From contig OX104124.1 in NCBI GenBank assembly GCA_944474755.1, forward strand, positions 4,552,437 to 4,616,436: a stretch of DNA of 64,000 bases, in the 5' to 3' direction. The translations under genes and the position numbers were made by a program. Origin of the DNA: Limnoperna fortunei. Lineage: Eukaryota > Mollusca > Bivalvia > Mytilida > Modiolidae. The notes beneath the pieces were generated by a model. The model saw only the letters and a list, made by a program, of their open reading frames with translations, was not told the DNA's origin and made no database searches. Below, piece after piece: positions 9,626 to 21,502 of the stretch. The number at the start of each line of letters is the position of its first letter. Position 1 is the first letter of the stretch.

Positions 9626-12115
9626 GGGTGTAGTCTTACTGAAGCTTAATGTTTGTCTAGTATTATAATCGTGGATGTTTCCAAAATTTTGAGAGACTAT
9701 GTCACTTAGATATGTATGTACCAGACCATTTACCATTTTATATAGTATGTTAATTTATGATGTTCACGTCTTATTTGAAGTTTTTCCAATCCCGTTTCTT
9801 TATACAACTTATCAACAGAAACTAGTCGAGTCCCCCAGTGTTGATTCTAGCAGCCTCTATCTGAACGCTTTCCAATTTGTTTATTAAGAAAAGAGTTTCT
9901 GTCCCAAACAACATCGGCATACTCCAAAATTGGTCGAATGATTGTTAAGTAAATTTTCCCTAAGGTTTTTCTATCGAGAGTAACTTTAAATCGCCTAAGA
10001 ATAGCAAACGCCTTTTTTGTTATCAAATCAATATGCTTTTCTCAGCTGCCATCATGCGAAATTTCTAAACCAATAAGTTTATGTTCTGTAACATTTGTTA
10101 TTACAGTTTTATTCATAATTAGTTAGATGGGGATAGGAGGGCTTTTTTGTTTTTCTCGTTATTGTCATAGTTTCTGTTTTTTGAGCGTTAAAGTTTATCA
10201 GCCACTTGGTCGACCATTCATGTATCGTTGACAAGTCATTATTCAGTATTTCTGCACAATTTTGCGGGTTGTCAGCAATAACATACAAACTTGTGCGTCT
10301 GCAAATTACTTTATTGACGAATAAATTTTGCTAACGATATCATTTGTGAAAATAAAGTAGAGTAGAGGCCCTAAAATGGATCCTTCGGGGACACCTGCGT
10401 TTATAACGCGCTATAGTGAATATGCATTATCTAAGACTACTCGTTGTTTCCTGTTATTAAGATAATTTTTAAACTAAAATAGCAAAGAACCACTTATCAG
10501 AATGTTTTCAAACTTGTTAAGTAAGCCCATATGCCAGAGCCGATCGAATGTTTTGCTAATGTCACAGAAAACTACTGAGATTTCCTTTCCATCGTCTAAC
10601 GCTTTTCCAAATTCATTAGTAATACACAGAAGTTGGTTAATTGCAGAATCCCCAGAAGTAAAACCAGACTAATGTTCAGTAATAATACTACTTTTGTGGA
10701 AAAAATTGTAAATATGTTTGTAGACGCACCTTTCCATTACTCTAACACTAATAAGGGAAATTGGTCTGTAATTATTTAATTTACTATTGTTATCTTTCTT
10801 AAACACTGGGTTTACATTTGCATTTCTTCTATTGCGTCGGAAATTTACAGATGTCAATGACAAGTTAAATAGTTTATAAAGCAGATGTTTTAAAATGGAG
10901 GAACCCCCTTTAATAATTCTGGGATTGATTAGATCCGGTCTGGGAAATTTTGTCATGTCAAGTAGTTTTAATACGTTTTCTATGTCTTTTTGCAGTAGAT
11001 GTATATGTATCAATTTGTCGTACGGTGGTCGCTTCTGGTAATGTCATTTTATAATCGTCAAGGTTTGGTTGCTCACTGAAAAAGTGATTGAAAAGTTCCC
11101 ATTTAACAAAATTGTCGCTTACCAAGTCGTCGTCCGTTTGTAATGGTGGTATTGAACAGTCATTTTTAGTTCCAAGTAATTTTTTTTAACCAGAGTCGAT
11201 CAATTTTCAGAACCAGCTGATTCAAAGTGAATTTTTTCATTTATTTAGAATAGTAATCTTTCTTAGCATTTTTTAACACATTATTATTTGTTCCTGACTG
11301 TTCTGTATTTTTCCCAGCTCTTTTGTGGGTTCGATTTTTACGACGTATGCGTTTTTTAATTCTGGTACTGATCCATGAGCGACTGTCCTTACGCACTGTT
11401 ATGAATCTGTTGGGAATAGTATGGTTTGCTATTTCTAATATTGTGTTTGTTAAAATGTCAGTGATTTTGTCTATGTCTTTGTGGACGTATAGCGCGTCCC
11501 AGTCTACGTTTAAAAGTAGTTGTCTCTGCGAGTCGAAGTCACCTTTATCGTAAAGAAATATTTTCCTTTTAAAGGATGTTTGGGCTTTGCTTAGATGTCG
11601 GAGTAATCCGATCACCTGTAAATGATATCTTAGTTAATAAATTAGGGACCCCCCACTTCTGTATAGATTACACTGAGTGGAATACTTACAAGAACCAAAT
11701 CTAATAAGGATGAACTGTGTTCAGTTATGTACGTTGGTTCAGTTACAAGTTGATGCAAGCTAAACTGGGTCATAAGCGTACCAATCTTATCATTTATATT
11801 ATTAGTTAGTTGATTGATGTTAAAGTCACCCATCAAAATTATGTCGTGATTAAAATTTAGGGCTTGTTGAATTGAAAGTTCAACATTTCTCCAGGTTTGA
11901 AGATCACTATTGGGTGGAACATAAAATGTTCCAAATAAGTATTTCTTTATTATTCAGCTTTATTTCTAACCATATAGATTCTAGACTTCCAACTTGAAGA
12001 TCTAGCTTGGGTAAGATACTATGGACGTTAAGATTAAGGAATGAAAATGAATTAATCATGAGCTCGCTTACTTCTGTTTTAATATTTAACTCGTCACCAG
12101 AACTGTTCCTGAAGT
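9626..12115 (-). pseudogene. Non-LTR retrotransposon (CR1/Jockey group), endonuclease plus reverse transcriptase
   Basis: Reading minus strand from 12115, an apurinic-endonuclease-like region ends with 'IILMGDFNINQLT' and a later 'SSLLDLVLVS', the GDFN and S-x-x-D-x-x motifs of the EEP family. A basic linker follows (11241-11615). The reverse transcriptase comes next: 'NYRPISLISV' (motif 2), 'SGFTSGDSAINQLL', 'VVFCDISKTFDRLWH', 'GVPEGSILGPLLYFIF'. The catalytic motif reads ICRRTSLYVI at about 10298, which fits FADDTSLYVI after loss of one base. Several stops are also present. The readable frame ends at 'HDYNTR' near 9660. No transposition competence remains. Confidence 0.8.
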
Positions 12116-12617
12116 TATAATTGAATGGGCCTGAGTTTTTTCAATCCCCGATATTATCAATACGATACAAAGAACAATAAATAGTATAAAATATTTGAAT
12201 TAAAAATCTGAGGTTTTTATCTGTGCTGTACGCTTGTAATGACAGTTTAAACATTTTCGCATCTGAATAGGAAAATGAACCAGTGCGTGTTAGGCCAAGG
12301 TATAGAACAAAGTTTTAAAAGGGATGCACAAGTAGTACTCATGCAAGAAAAGTGAAAAAGGAGGGGGGGCGTATTAAGTATAAAATAGTTGGTTAGCCAA
12401 TTTGAATAGAATTGTTCGTGTTGGACTTGATTTCCTTTTATTTTGCAAACTTGTGGAGACTGGATTCGAGGATTGTTTATGTCAGTAGAATTTAACTTTG
12501 GCAGTAGTCCGAATTAGAAGAAGGCATATATTTAAAATAGGCACTGACAATTAGTTGGATGATTTCTTTTGGGATAACAGCAATAACAGAAAATAATCGT
12601 ATGTACAATACACTTAA

Positions 12618-12883
12618 GGTATCCGACCCATAATTGAAGTCACCGTTTAATTTTATTTTTAGACCAAGAAATGCAAATTTATTTACTCAATATATTACTA
12701 ATTAATGATAAATAAATATATTGTTTTACTTTGAGTCAATGTTAACAGTTTTGAGAAAAAAATTTAGTTGCTCAAATAGTAGTTCCGATGTTTGCCGAAC
12801 ATTACCGAGGTCTGCTCCATTGACAAACAATGGACATCCGGGACACCAAATATGATCACGTGGTCAATTATGGGTCGGATACC
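12618..12883 (-). mobile_element. TTAA-flanked MITE, copy 2 (inverted)
   Basis: A 266-bp copy of the element at 8570-8839 in the opposite orientation, flanked by TTAA at 12614-12617 and 12884-12887. Termini are identical, and the interior differs by scattered substitutions and small indels. Confidence 0.88.
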
Positions 12884-12900
12884 TTAAAAAAGAGAAAAAG

Positions 12901-12905
<5 letters not shown>

Positions 12906-12945
<40 letters not shown>
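12906..12945. repeat. (AT)n microsatellite
   Basis: About 20 uninterrupted AT units directly beside the second MITE. Confidence 0.95.
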
Positions 12946-12946
<1 letters not shown>

Positions 12947-14052
12947 CAAGTCAGCCTGATGTGATCTCTGAAATGTATGTGCAATACTTGGAAATGAAAA
13001 CAATTAATGTAAACAAAATAAGCAAGTTGAGATAACTGAAAAAAGTAAACACTATGCTATGACATAATTGTAATTCATTTAATAATAACAACTCATTTTT
13101 ATTACGAGTTGCAAAGATTTATGGTCTGTTCGATTTAATAGGTTTCTCCGTTTAATAAGTATATATAATAGCTACAGCACCTAATTATTGAAAGTATGTT
13201 ATATTAAAGCAAGTTACCGTGAACTTCATTTAGAACTAATTTATACATATTTCACATAAATAAGTGTGTCTATTTAGAAAACGAAATATATGACCTTTCA
13301 ATTTTTTTGATTATTTACTGTTTTCATGAGCGGGGTTAACACATATCGTGCTTATTCTTTCGGCAATCATCACATTTAGTAAATGTACTGATTTATCGAA
13401 TTAGAATCTTGTATGTTGGAGGTATATAGTAACTGAAATGTATCAGAAACCTTAACTGAATTTGGGTAAATGTCATTCCTGAATCTGTTACCACTGCTGG
13501 GCATGCTCAACTCTTGACATCAGAGGACACACATGTCAAATGAGGTTATTCTTGCAGCATCACTTATGAACCTTTAGTATAGTACCATAAGGGAAATTTT
13601 GGGGAACTCGTATTGTCAAGTCGCTATGCATTGTTGCAAAGAGAAATCCACTACTGGTATAAAATAGTTAAGGCAAATTACCCAATGAGAAGCGTTGATT
13701 TAGATGTGCTTTGTGCTGACAGAGTTAAGGATAAGATGTGTTATACAAATGTAGAGTATTTCATATTCTTAAATTTTTCTGATGGTGGCTACACACTAGC
13801 ATACCACTGCTATAAGCGTAGAATTAATATGAAAATGATTTGCGATATCGCCAGTGGTTGATATTTAAGTTTGACACAATATATTAGCATGTTTTTATTT
13901 GCATTTAAACATCGACTTCTATTTCGGTGATATTAAAGCGAATAATATTTTTAGCCACGCCCACCCAATCCCCTTTCAGCAATCAAATTTCAAAAATATC
14001 AGCAAAATAAGCATAACAAATCACTTAATTGGCCTTGAACTTTCAGATTCCA
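12946..14052. other. No gene supported
   Basis: AT-rich. An 82-codon plus-strand ORF at 13613-13861 has no recognisable motif, no splice context and no repeat copy, so it is not called. Confidence 0.4.
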
Positions 14053-14312
14053 ACTCAGTGGCCGAGTGGTTATGGTCATCTGCTATTGGTCACGTGGCAT
14101 GTCATCACTGAAGTTCCGTGATCGAGTCTTATTGCCGAAAGTGTTTGCTGACTTCAATCTTCATTGATTACAATTGCCGGTTTTCCTGAAGGTCGAGAGT
14201 TTCCAACGTGTACTGTCCTGTTTCCTCCCACAATAAAAAAATGACGCAATTTTATAGCTGAAAAATTGCTAGAACTGGCGATAAACACCATTCAAACAAA
14301 CAAACCAAATTT
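14053..14312 (+). mobile_element. tRNA-derived SINE
   Basis: The head has 'gtggccgagtggttatggtc' (A-box) and a decayed B-box 'cgtgatcgagtct'. The body has 'acaattgccggttttcct', and the tail has 'tgaaaaattgctag', 'cgataaacaccattcaaaca' and AAAC repeats. It is plus-strand and nearly full length but diverged. Confidence 0.8.
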
Positions 14313-14636
14313 TCTCAGCTACACAAGAAAAGGGAGAAGGCAATGAAAGATTTAATAATAATTATATAGGGGATTCAATCTGTCTTGATAGTTATTGCTT
14401 GTTGTATTTGTGCATCTTTGCGTGAGAGCTGTCGTTGAGAAAAAGCCTGAGTATGTAGTGAGAAAAAAAATGTGAGTTTGAGTTCTTCGTATTTCTGTAG
14501 GGCTACAGAGGTAACACGTATAAACAGATTTGACCGCAATGTGAGATAGGTCAAAAGTTAGTATTTTATTGTATTGTTTTTATACGATAGAAAATTTGTG
14601 ATCAAAACTCTAGACAAGACTATTGTTTCTCTTTTT

Positions 14637-16241
14637 AGCTCACCTGACCGAAAGGGTCATGTGAGCTATTGTTATCACTTTGCGTCCGTCGGCGTCGTCG
14701 TCGTCGTCGTCGTCGGCGTCTGTAAACGTTTTACATTTTAATCTTCTTCTCTGAAACCACTTGGCCAATTGAAACCAAACTTGGCCATAATGTTCATTGG
14801 ATGGACCTTTACAAAGTTTGTGTTTTTTTATTTTGATTGGTAAACCAATATGGCCGCCACCTCAAGACTTAGTTTAACATAGGACCCTATGGGAAAAAAG
14901 TTTAAAAGGGCTCTGAAACCGTTTAACCAATCAAAACAAAACTTACTAGCAATATTGTTTGGATGGTCCTCTATAAAGTGTGTGTTTTTGATGGGAATTG
15001 GAAATTCAAAATGGCGGCCACCGCAGGACTTAGTTAAACATAGAACCCTATGGGGAAAAGTTTTAAAAGGCTTCTTCTCTGAAACCTGTTAATCAATGGA
15101 AACAAAAACTTACTAGCAATATTGTTTGGATGGTCCTCTATAAAGTTTGTGTTTTTTATGGCAATTGGAAATTCAAAATGGCTGCCACCGCAGGACTTAA
15201 TTTAACATAGGACCCTATGGGAAAAAGTTTGAAAGGCTTCTTTTCTGAAACCGGTCAACCAATGGAAAGAAAACTTACTAGCAATATTGTTTGGATGGTC
15301 CTCTATAAAGTTAATGCTTTTTTATCCCATTCGAAAATTCAAAATGGCCGCCACCGCAGGACTTGGTTTAACATTCGACCCTATGAGAAAAAAGTTTAAA
15401 AGGGCTTCTTCTCTGAAACCGTTTAACCAATCAAAACAAAACTTACTAGCAATACTGTTTGGATGGTCCTCTATAAAGTTTATGTTTTTTATGGCAATTG
15501 GAAATTCAAAATGGCCGCTACCGCAGGACTTAGTTTAACATAGGACCCTATGGGAAAAAGTTTTTAAAGGCTTTTTCTCTGAAACTGGTTAATCAATGGA
15601 AACAAAAACTTACTAGCAATATTGTTTGGATGGTCCTCTATAAAGTTTATGTTTTTTATGGCAATTGGAAATGCAAAATGGCCGCTACCGCAGGACTTAG
15701 TTTAACATGGGACCCTATGGGAAAAAGTTTTTAAAGGCTTTTTCTCTGAAACCGGTTAATCAATGGAAACAAAAACTTACTAGCAATATTGTTTGGATGG
15801 TCCTCTATAAAGTTTATGTTTTTTATGGCAATTGGAAATTCAAAATGGCCGCTACCGCAGGACTTAGTTTAACATAGGACCCTATGGAAAAAAGCTTTTA
15901 AAGGCTTCTTCTCTGAAACTGGTTAATCAATGGAAACAAAAAATTACTAGCAATATTGTTTGGATGGTCCTTTATAAAGTTTATGTTTTTTATGGCAATT
16001 GGAAATTCAAAATGGCCGCCACCGCCGCAGGACTTAGTTTAACATAGGACCCAATTGCAAATAAAAAAAATCTTCTCTATACAACGGGTTAACCAATGAA
16101 ACAAAGCTTTCTAGTAATATTGTTTGGATGGTCCTATTTAAAGTTTATTGAAAATTACAGGACTTACTTTAACATCAGGGAAATGCCATCTTCATTGCCT
16201 ATAAAATCATGTGAGCGATACAGGCTCTTAAGAGCCTCTGG
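14637..16241 (+). mobile_element. Non-autonomous element with hairpin ends and an internal 167-bp minisatellite
   Basis: The left end is a hairpin: AGCTCACCTGACC pairs with GGGTCATGTGAGCT (14637-14667). A (CGT)n run (14684-14720) and a 167-bp tandem array follow. The right end is the hairpin GGCTCTTAAGAGCC (16223-16236), then CTCTGG before a T. No flanking target duplication is evident. A 3' hairpin just inside a CTRR-type end followed by T is the Helitron signature. The left TC (TCACCTG) is preceded by C, not A, so the fit is partial. This type of sequence ('AGCTCACCTG ... cgtccgtcgtcg') recurs in mollusc genomes. No protein is encoded. Confidence 0.65.
14741..16175 (+). repeat. 167-bp minisatellite, nine units
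   Basis: The landmark GGATGG recurs near 14793, 14961, 15128, 15293, 15461, 15628, 15795, 15962 and 16126, giving spacings of 164-168 and mostly 167. Each unit contains 'cttcttctctgaaacc', 'aaaacttactagcaatattg', 'aattcaaaatggc' and 'cgcaggacttagttt'. Outer units are the most diverged. Confidence 0.92.
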
Positions 16242-16356
16242 TTTCATCTGAATTCACAATAATAATCAGAGCACGTTCCGTCTTAAGTTACAGTAACAAA
16301 TACAAGAACAGATGTCGGGAAATTGTATGGGAGTGTTGACATTGTATCTTATCAGT

Positions 16357-16600
16357 AAGGGACCTCAGTGGTTGAGGAATTAAAGCAGTCATCTACTATT
16401 TATCACTTGTCTATCAACATTAAGGGTTCAGGTTCAAGTCTCACTGCGGTGGGGTTTGCTCGACTCCAACTTTAATTTGCACGAGTTGCCAGTTTTTCTA
16501 CAGAAGGTCGGAAGGTTTCACCGGGTAATTCAGATTCCTTCCCAAATTAAAACTGGACACCACGATGTAGCTTAAACCTACATAAAAGTTGTAGCGTTTT
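16357..16600 (+). mobile_element. tRNA-derived SINE, diverged
   Basis: It opens with 'gacctcagtggttgagg', has a B-box-like 'ggttcaagtctcac', the body 'cgactccaactttaatttgc' and 'gagttgccagtttttctac', and ends with a decayed tail ('aaactggacaccacgatgta'). The final repeats are lost. Confidence 0.75.
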
Positions 16601-19394
16601 CGTCTCATTCACGAGGACTTGAGTTCACGCCTCTATCAGTATAATTGCAATATTTGCACAATTTAATTTGATCTAACTTCCTGGTGCTCCGTTTACATCC
16701 ACTATTTTTCCGCTGATAATTACCTTTTGACTTAATCGTTTACAAAAACAATGCTCCGTTGTAAACAAATAATCTTTAGTAGCTTTAATCGTTTAAAGCC
16801 GTCACTAACTCTTAGATGCTTCAATGTAAATTCAGATGACTGCGCTGCAAGATAACTGTGAGTAATATATAATAATATTATCATGAACTTTCTGACCATC
16901 TCACATTTTTCTCGAAATCCGAAGTCGTTAAAACGGTCGAGGTATTTAAATATAATAAATTCCATGAGGGGTCTTAAATAACTTTGGTGAAGGTTTTTTC
17001 ATAAACTTTCAAGGTATAACAAAGACATGTTGTGTTCTATACATTTATTAAGCAGAAATACTTAAAGAGCATAAATATTGATAAATTCATATTAAGTACA
17101 CAAAACATAATTTTAAAAGTGCAACACAGTATGTTTCAGGTAAGAACGAAATCAGCACCAGAGTCAGGCGTTCAACATATTTTTAATACCTGCCTACTGG
17201 ATGAAATGTTTGAAAGTTGTTACTTAAACTTGACCATGTTGGGGAGACTTATTTGAAGCCATTTTTGGTTTTTGATTTCGGAAAATAACGTTTCATTTTA
17301 CAACAAATTTTAAAAAGTAAACATTTTGTATAGATACAATTTAAAAAAAAATGTATTGTCACTTTGTACCAATGCATATTGTGTGCTGCTTACAGTTTTT
17401 GATGCATATATATGTAATGATCTTTTCTAACAAGTCTAAAAGGTGTAGCTTTGAGGTCATTATGTATCAGAACAAATGTTTGTTTTTGCTCTTTAAAGTA
17501 ATATATCTGCCAGCAAACTGTAATATAAAACGTCGACTTTGTTCCAACATTACTGTATGACAATTGTCCTTATAGCGTCTATACACGTTTTATTTGTTAC
17601 AAATTATCTTTCTTTGCAATTTTGCCACTGATTATTTTAGGATAATGTACACTCCCTGAAACGTAAAACGCTCCCGTACGAACGTTAAACGGACGAACCA
17701 AAAAACGACATACGAACGGACGAAGAACGAACGAACGCTCTTATCGTCCAGACGAACCATTTAAAAATTAACCAATCAGAGACAAGCTATACGCTTCAAT
17801 CGTTCGTATGTGGGAAAACGAGTGGAGACGCCTATATCGTGCTTTGTAAAAATCAAGAAACGTTCGATCATTTTAAATAAAATCTTGAGAATCAAGCTGG
17901 TTTATAGTAAACAAATAAAAAATTGAAAAGGAATAAATAATAAAATAATTATACTTCATTTAAATGATTTGTGACAGCTCAAACAGGTAATACACATAAA
18001 AAACGTGACAACATAACAAGCCTACGAGAAAATTTGTAGGGTTGAGTATTTTTATTAAATATTCATGTTCATGATTTGGGCTAAACATGGGAATGTTTTA
18101 ATAATGGACCTATAAATATTTTGAATCACAGTGTAAAAAGAAACGAGCTTAATCGTCCATTTTATTTCGATTACTAACAGTAATTATTACACATTCCCGA
18201 AAAAGCTTTTACAATTAATCTTTATTGCATATAATGAAATGTACTAATCCAACTGTATATTTATTATGTGTTATATATTTGTTAAACCTTATAGTTTCAT
18301 AAAGTAAGGGGTAATTTATTACAAAAATTCTCTATTGGAAAATGTTCATCAAGGTGGTGTTCAAATAACACAATTTAAAATCACATTTGTAATATCACTC
18401 CCGAGACCTTTGCAAGAATATTAAAAACCATATTAAACATAAAAAACTACTGAGACCTTAGCTATGCAGTTAAAAACCATATAACACACACAATTTCACT
18501 ACTGAGACCTTAGCAATACAATAAAAAACCATATTTCACATAACAAATCACTCCTGAGACCTAAGCAATACAATTAAAAACCATATTACACATATAAAAT
18601 CAGCCCTGAAACCCTAGCAAAATAATTAAAAACCATATTTCACATATAAAATCACTCCTGAGACCTTTGCGATACAATTAAAAACCATATTACACATATA
18701 AAATCACTCCTGAGACCTTTGTGATACAATTAAAAACCATATTACAAATATAAAATCACTCCTAAGACCCTAGCAATACAATTAAAAACCATATTTCACA
18801 TGCAAAATCACTCCTGAGACCTTTGTGATACAATTAAAACCAGTATTTCACATACAAATTCACTCCTGAGACCTTTGTGATGCAATTAAAAACAATATTA
18901 CATATATAAAATCACTCCCGAGACCCTAGCAATACAATTAAAAACCATATTTCACATGCAAAATCACTCCTGAGACTTTTGCAATACAATTAAAAACCAT
19001 ATTTCACATGCAAAATCACTCCTGAGACTTTTGCACTACAATTAAAAACCATATTTCACATGCAAAATCACTACTGAGACCCTAGCAATACAATTACAAA
19101 CTATATTACACATATAAAGTCACTCCTGAGCACTTTGCGATACAATTAAAAACCATATTTCACATATAAAATCACTCCTGAGACCTTTGCGCTAAATTAA
19201 AAACAATATTACACATATAAAATCACTCCTCAGACCTTTGCGATACAATTAAAAACCATATTACATTATTAAATCACTCCCTATGTTACATGCAAAATCA
19301 CTCCGGAGACCTTTGCAATACAATTAAAAACCATATTTCACATACAAAATCACTCTATAGACCCTAGCTATACAATTAAAAACTTTATTATATT

Positions 19395-19599
19395 GATAGA
19401 GATGAAATATCGAATTTTCCGAGTGACAGAAATCACGGTAAATCACATGTGAAAATTATCGTTTATTTTCACTCTAGGGTTTTTTCCCGCCAAAAATGTC
19501 AGTTGGTTTTGTACTATACAGATATTCATCCGCCGTTCATAAAATTTATGATTAAGCATTAAAATTTTACGAAAACAATTTTGATCTATATAATAAATA
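19395..19599 (+). repeat. Dispersed repeat R1, copy 1
   Basis: About 200 bp beginning 'gatagagatgaaatatcgaa' and ending near 'gatctatataataaat'. A second, inverted copy lies at 62807-63005. It interrupts the 52-bp array. No clear terminal repeats. Confidence 0.85.
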
Positions 19600-19617
19600 G
19601 GATAATCAATTGGGCAT

Positions 19618-19706
19618 TGTGAATATCCAAAATATGATCACTCGTGCAACATAAAGCATCAGATTAAACTCATGCGCGGAACTCGTGATCATATTTTGGA
19701 TATTCA
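19618..19706. repeat. Palindrome with perfect 22-bp arms
   Basis: GAATATCCAAAATATGATCA near 19620 pairs with TGATCATATTTTGGATATTC near 19705, with a loop of about 45 bases. The perfect match is 22 bp including one flanking base on each side. It lies between R1 and the resumed 52-bp array and may be part of the same inserted unit. Confidence 0.85.
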
Positions 19707-19998
19707 CTCCGCCCTATACAATTAAAAACTATATTACACATAAAAAATCACTCCGGAGAACTTTGCGATACAATTAAAAACCATATTTCACATACAAAAT
19801 CACTCCTGAGACCTTACAAGATGCAATATTAAACATAGCATACTATAATTAACTTCTTTGACCTAACTAAGAGATGCTAAATAAGTCGTGAGACATTATA
19901 TATGCAATTTAAAACCTAGGAAATGAAATGTATGTATTTCCAAACAAATATTGTGCCATCAGATTAAGATTTTATGCAAGATTATTCAGTTTTATTAA

Positions 19999-20693
19999 AG
20001 CCCCAGTCACATTAGAGCTTACGACCACTTAAGACCAGTTGACGATCACCAGTGACCTCTGGTCGCGAAGAATCTTTAAAAAGTCTTACGACGTTCATCG
20101 GTGATCTTCGACAGTCGCAGGTTATCTTATTACGGTCCCACGACCAATTTCAGTCGCAGAGAGGTTTTTGAGCTTGCACAAAAACCTCCTTGCGATCAAA
20201 CAGGTCGCTAGTGATCTTATAAGGTCTTAGGCTGTCGCACGATCGTCGTTCGAAAGTCTGTAATAATCTTCAACTGGTCGGCGCCGATGTCCTTGTCCCT
20301 CGGTCGCAGGTAGTCTTTCCAAAGTCTTAAGATCATCGTGCGATTAGTAGTGACTTGTCTTACGACCACCCACGATTACAAATGACAATTAGCGACTTCT
20401 CTACGATAAATTGCAACCATCGTACGATCGTCAGAGACTAGTTAAAGATTTCCTGTGACAAGACACAGACCACGTGACATTATTAGTCACTGATAGTCTT
20501 GAGTAGTATTTAGTAATCGTGCGATGGTCTTAAGACAAGTTGTCGTACGATTGTCAATAACTGGTCGTACGATAATCGCGGTAGTAAATTTTTCTGCGCA
20601 AAGAGGGTTTGGTCGCAGACAATCGCCGATGATCGTCGGTTTTACGCGTCGCCGGTGGTCGCAAGTGGTCGTAAGCTCTAATGTGACTGGGGC
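19999..20693. mobile_element. 695-bp TTAA-flanked element dense in quasi-palindromic GTCGTAAG-like motifs
   Basis: The left end GCCCCAGTCACATTAGAGCT and its complement at the right end form a TIR that continues through 'tacgaccac'. TTAA flanks both sides (19995-19998 and 20694-20697), with a one-base offset on the left. The whole interior is a patchwork of short GACGATC, GGTCGTA, CTTACGACC and GTCGCA variants in both orientations. No ORF. It is nested inside 17650-21305. Confidence 0.8.
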
Positions 20694-21341
20694 TTAAGTT
20701 TGCTGTGTAAACAGCTATTCAGTTTTTGTATCAAATGAAGACAATGTAGGGATGTTCAAAGACTTTAGGATAAAACATACATTTTTAAAAGGTTTTAGGT
20801 ACTAAAATAGAAAAATTTCATATGTGTTTATAAAATTTAGAGAGTGTTCAAATAAATCATATTTATTTGTACAACCTGAATATTGTAGATTTACATATAA
20901 CAAAATAGACGAAGAAAGTATTTCAAATTGTTTATGTTTATATTTAATTTCAAACATGTTCATGGTTTTAATGAATTTATAGTTTTAAAATAAATACAAT
21001 TTATTTGACATTTTAATGTTCAGGTTATTTTAATTTGATAACAGAATGTAGTATTTTCTATCAGACTAACAAAGTGTAAAATATTTTCTTTTGCGAATGC
21101 TGACGAACAAATGAACCTTTATTTTTACCTGTACTGCGCATGCGAACGAACGAACGAACGGTTTTTATTTACTTGTTTTGCGCATGCGGACGAACGAACG
21201 AACGAACGAACGGACGTACGGATGGACGAACGGAAAACGATATACGAACGAACGGAAAACGAAATACGAACGCATAAATGGGAACGTTTTACGTTTCAGG
21301 GGGTGTATTGTAAAATTCAATTGGGCAATTTATAAATTCAA

Positions 21342-21502
21342 GAAATAGATTATTGCGAGCGGGCTCTATGCGAATTAGAACTTGAACAGAGCTCATATTT
21401 GTCAATATTTTAAACCGAGCGATAGCGAGGTATAAAACGAGGACACATATAAGGTCTGGCTATGTTCTTATTTACATAGAGCCCAATTGCAATAATCTAT
21501 TT
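21342..21502. mobile_element. 161-bp MITE-like inverted-repeat element
   Basis: Terminal arms of about 29 bp (GAAATAGATTATTGC ... GGGCTCTATG and complement) match with three differences. It lies just outside the 3.66 kb element. A clear target duplication is not seen. Confidence 0.7.

Larger units (their letters stand above)
18395..19822 (+). repeat. 52-bp tandem array, about 20 units, interrupted
   Basis: The unit reads roughly 'cactcctgagacctttgcg', 'atacaattaaaaaccatatt' and 'acacatataaaat'. Copies run from 18395 to about 19383. About two more units resume at 19712-19822 after an insertion of roughly 330 bp. Period is 52-53 bp with occasional longer or shorter units. There are no unique spacers, so this is a satellite and not a CRISPR array. 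Confidence 0.9.
17650..21305. mobile_element. 3.66 kb TIR element with motif-rich ends and an internal tandem array
   Basis: The left tip CACTCCCTGAAACGTAAAAC is matched by the complement at the right tip (ending 21305) with one mismatch, and both sides are flanked by TA (17648-17649 and 21306-21307). Just inside both tips are dense repeats of GAACGAAC, GGACGAAC and ATACGAACG, about 120 bp on the left and about 200 bp on the right. The interior contains a 52-bp tandem array, a dispersed repeat, a palindrome and a second nested element, and no transposase. A TA target suits Tc1/mariner or other TA-inserting families. The short plus-strand ORF across the right end is only the motif array translated. 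Confidence 0.75.

Noticed and set aside
9307..9736. Minus-strand ORFs across the CpG-rich island
   Set aside because: Apart from the short LINE-derived start ('HDYNTR'), the composition follows the AACGG-type DNA motifs.
13613..13861. 82-codon plus-strand ORF
   Set aside because: No motif, no splice context and no conservation evidence within the window; compatible with chance.
18395..19383. CRISPR-like array
   Set aside because: Whole 52-bp units repeat without unique spacers, and the genome is eukaryotic.
21111..21335. Plus-strand ORF with an ERTNERT pattern
   Set aside because: It is the GAACGAAC motif array at the end of the 3.66 kb element in translation.
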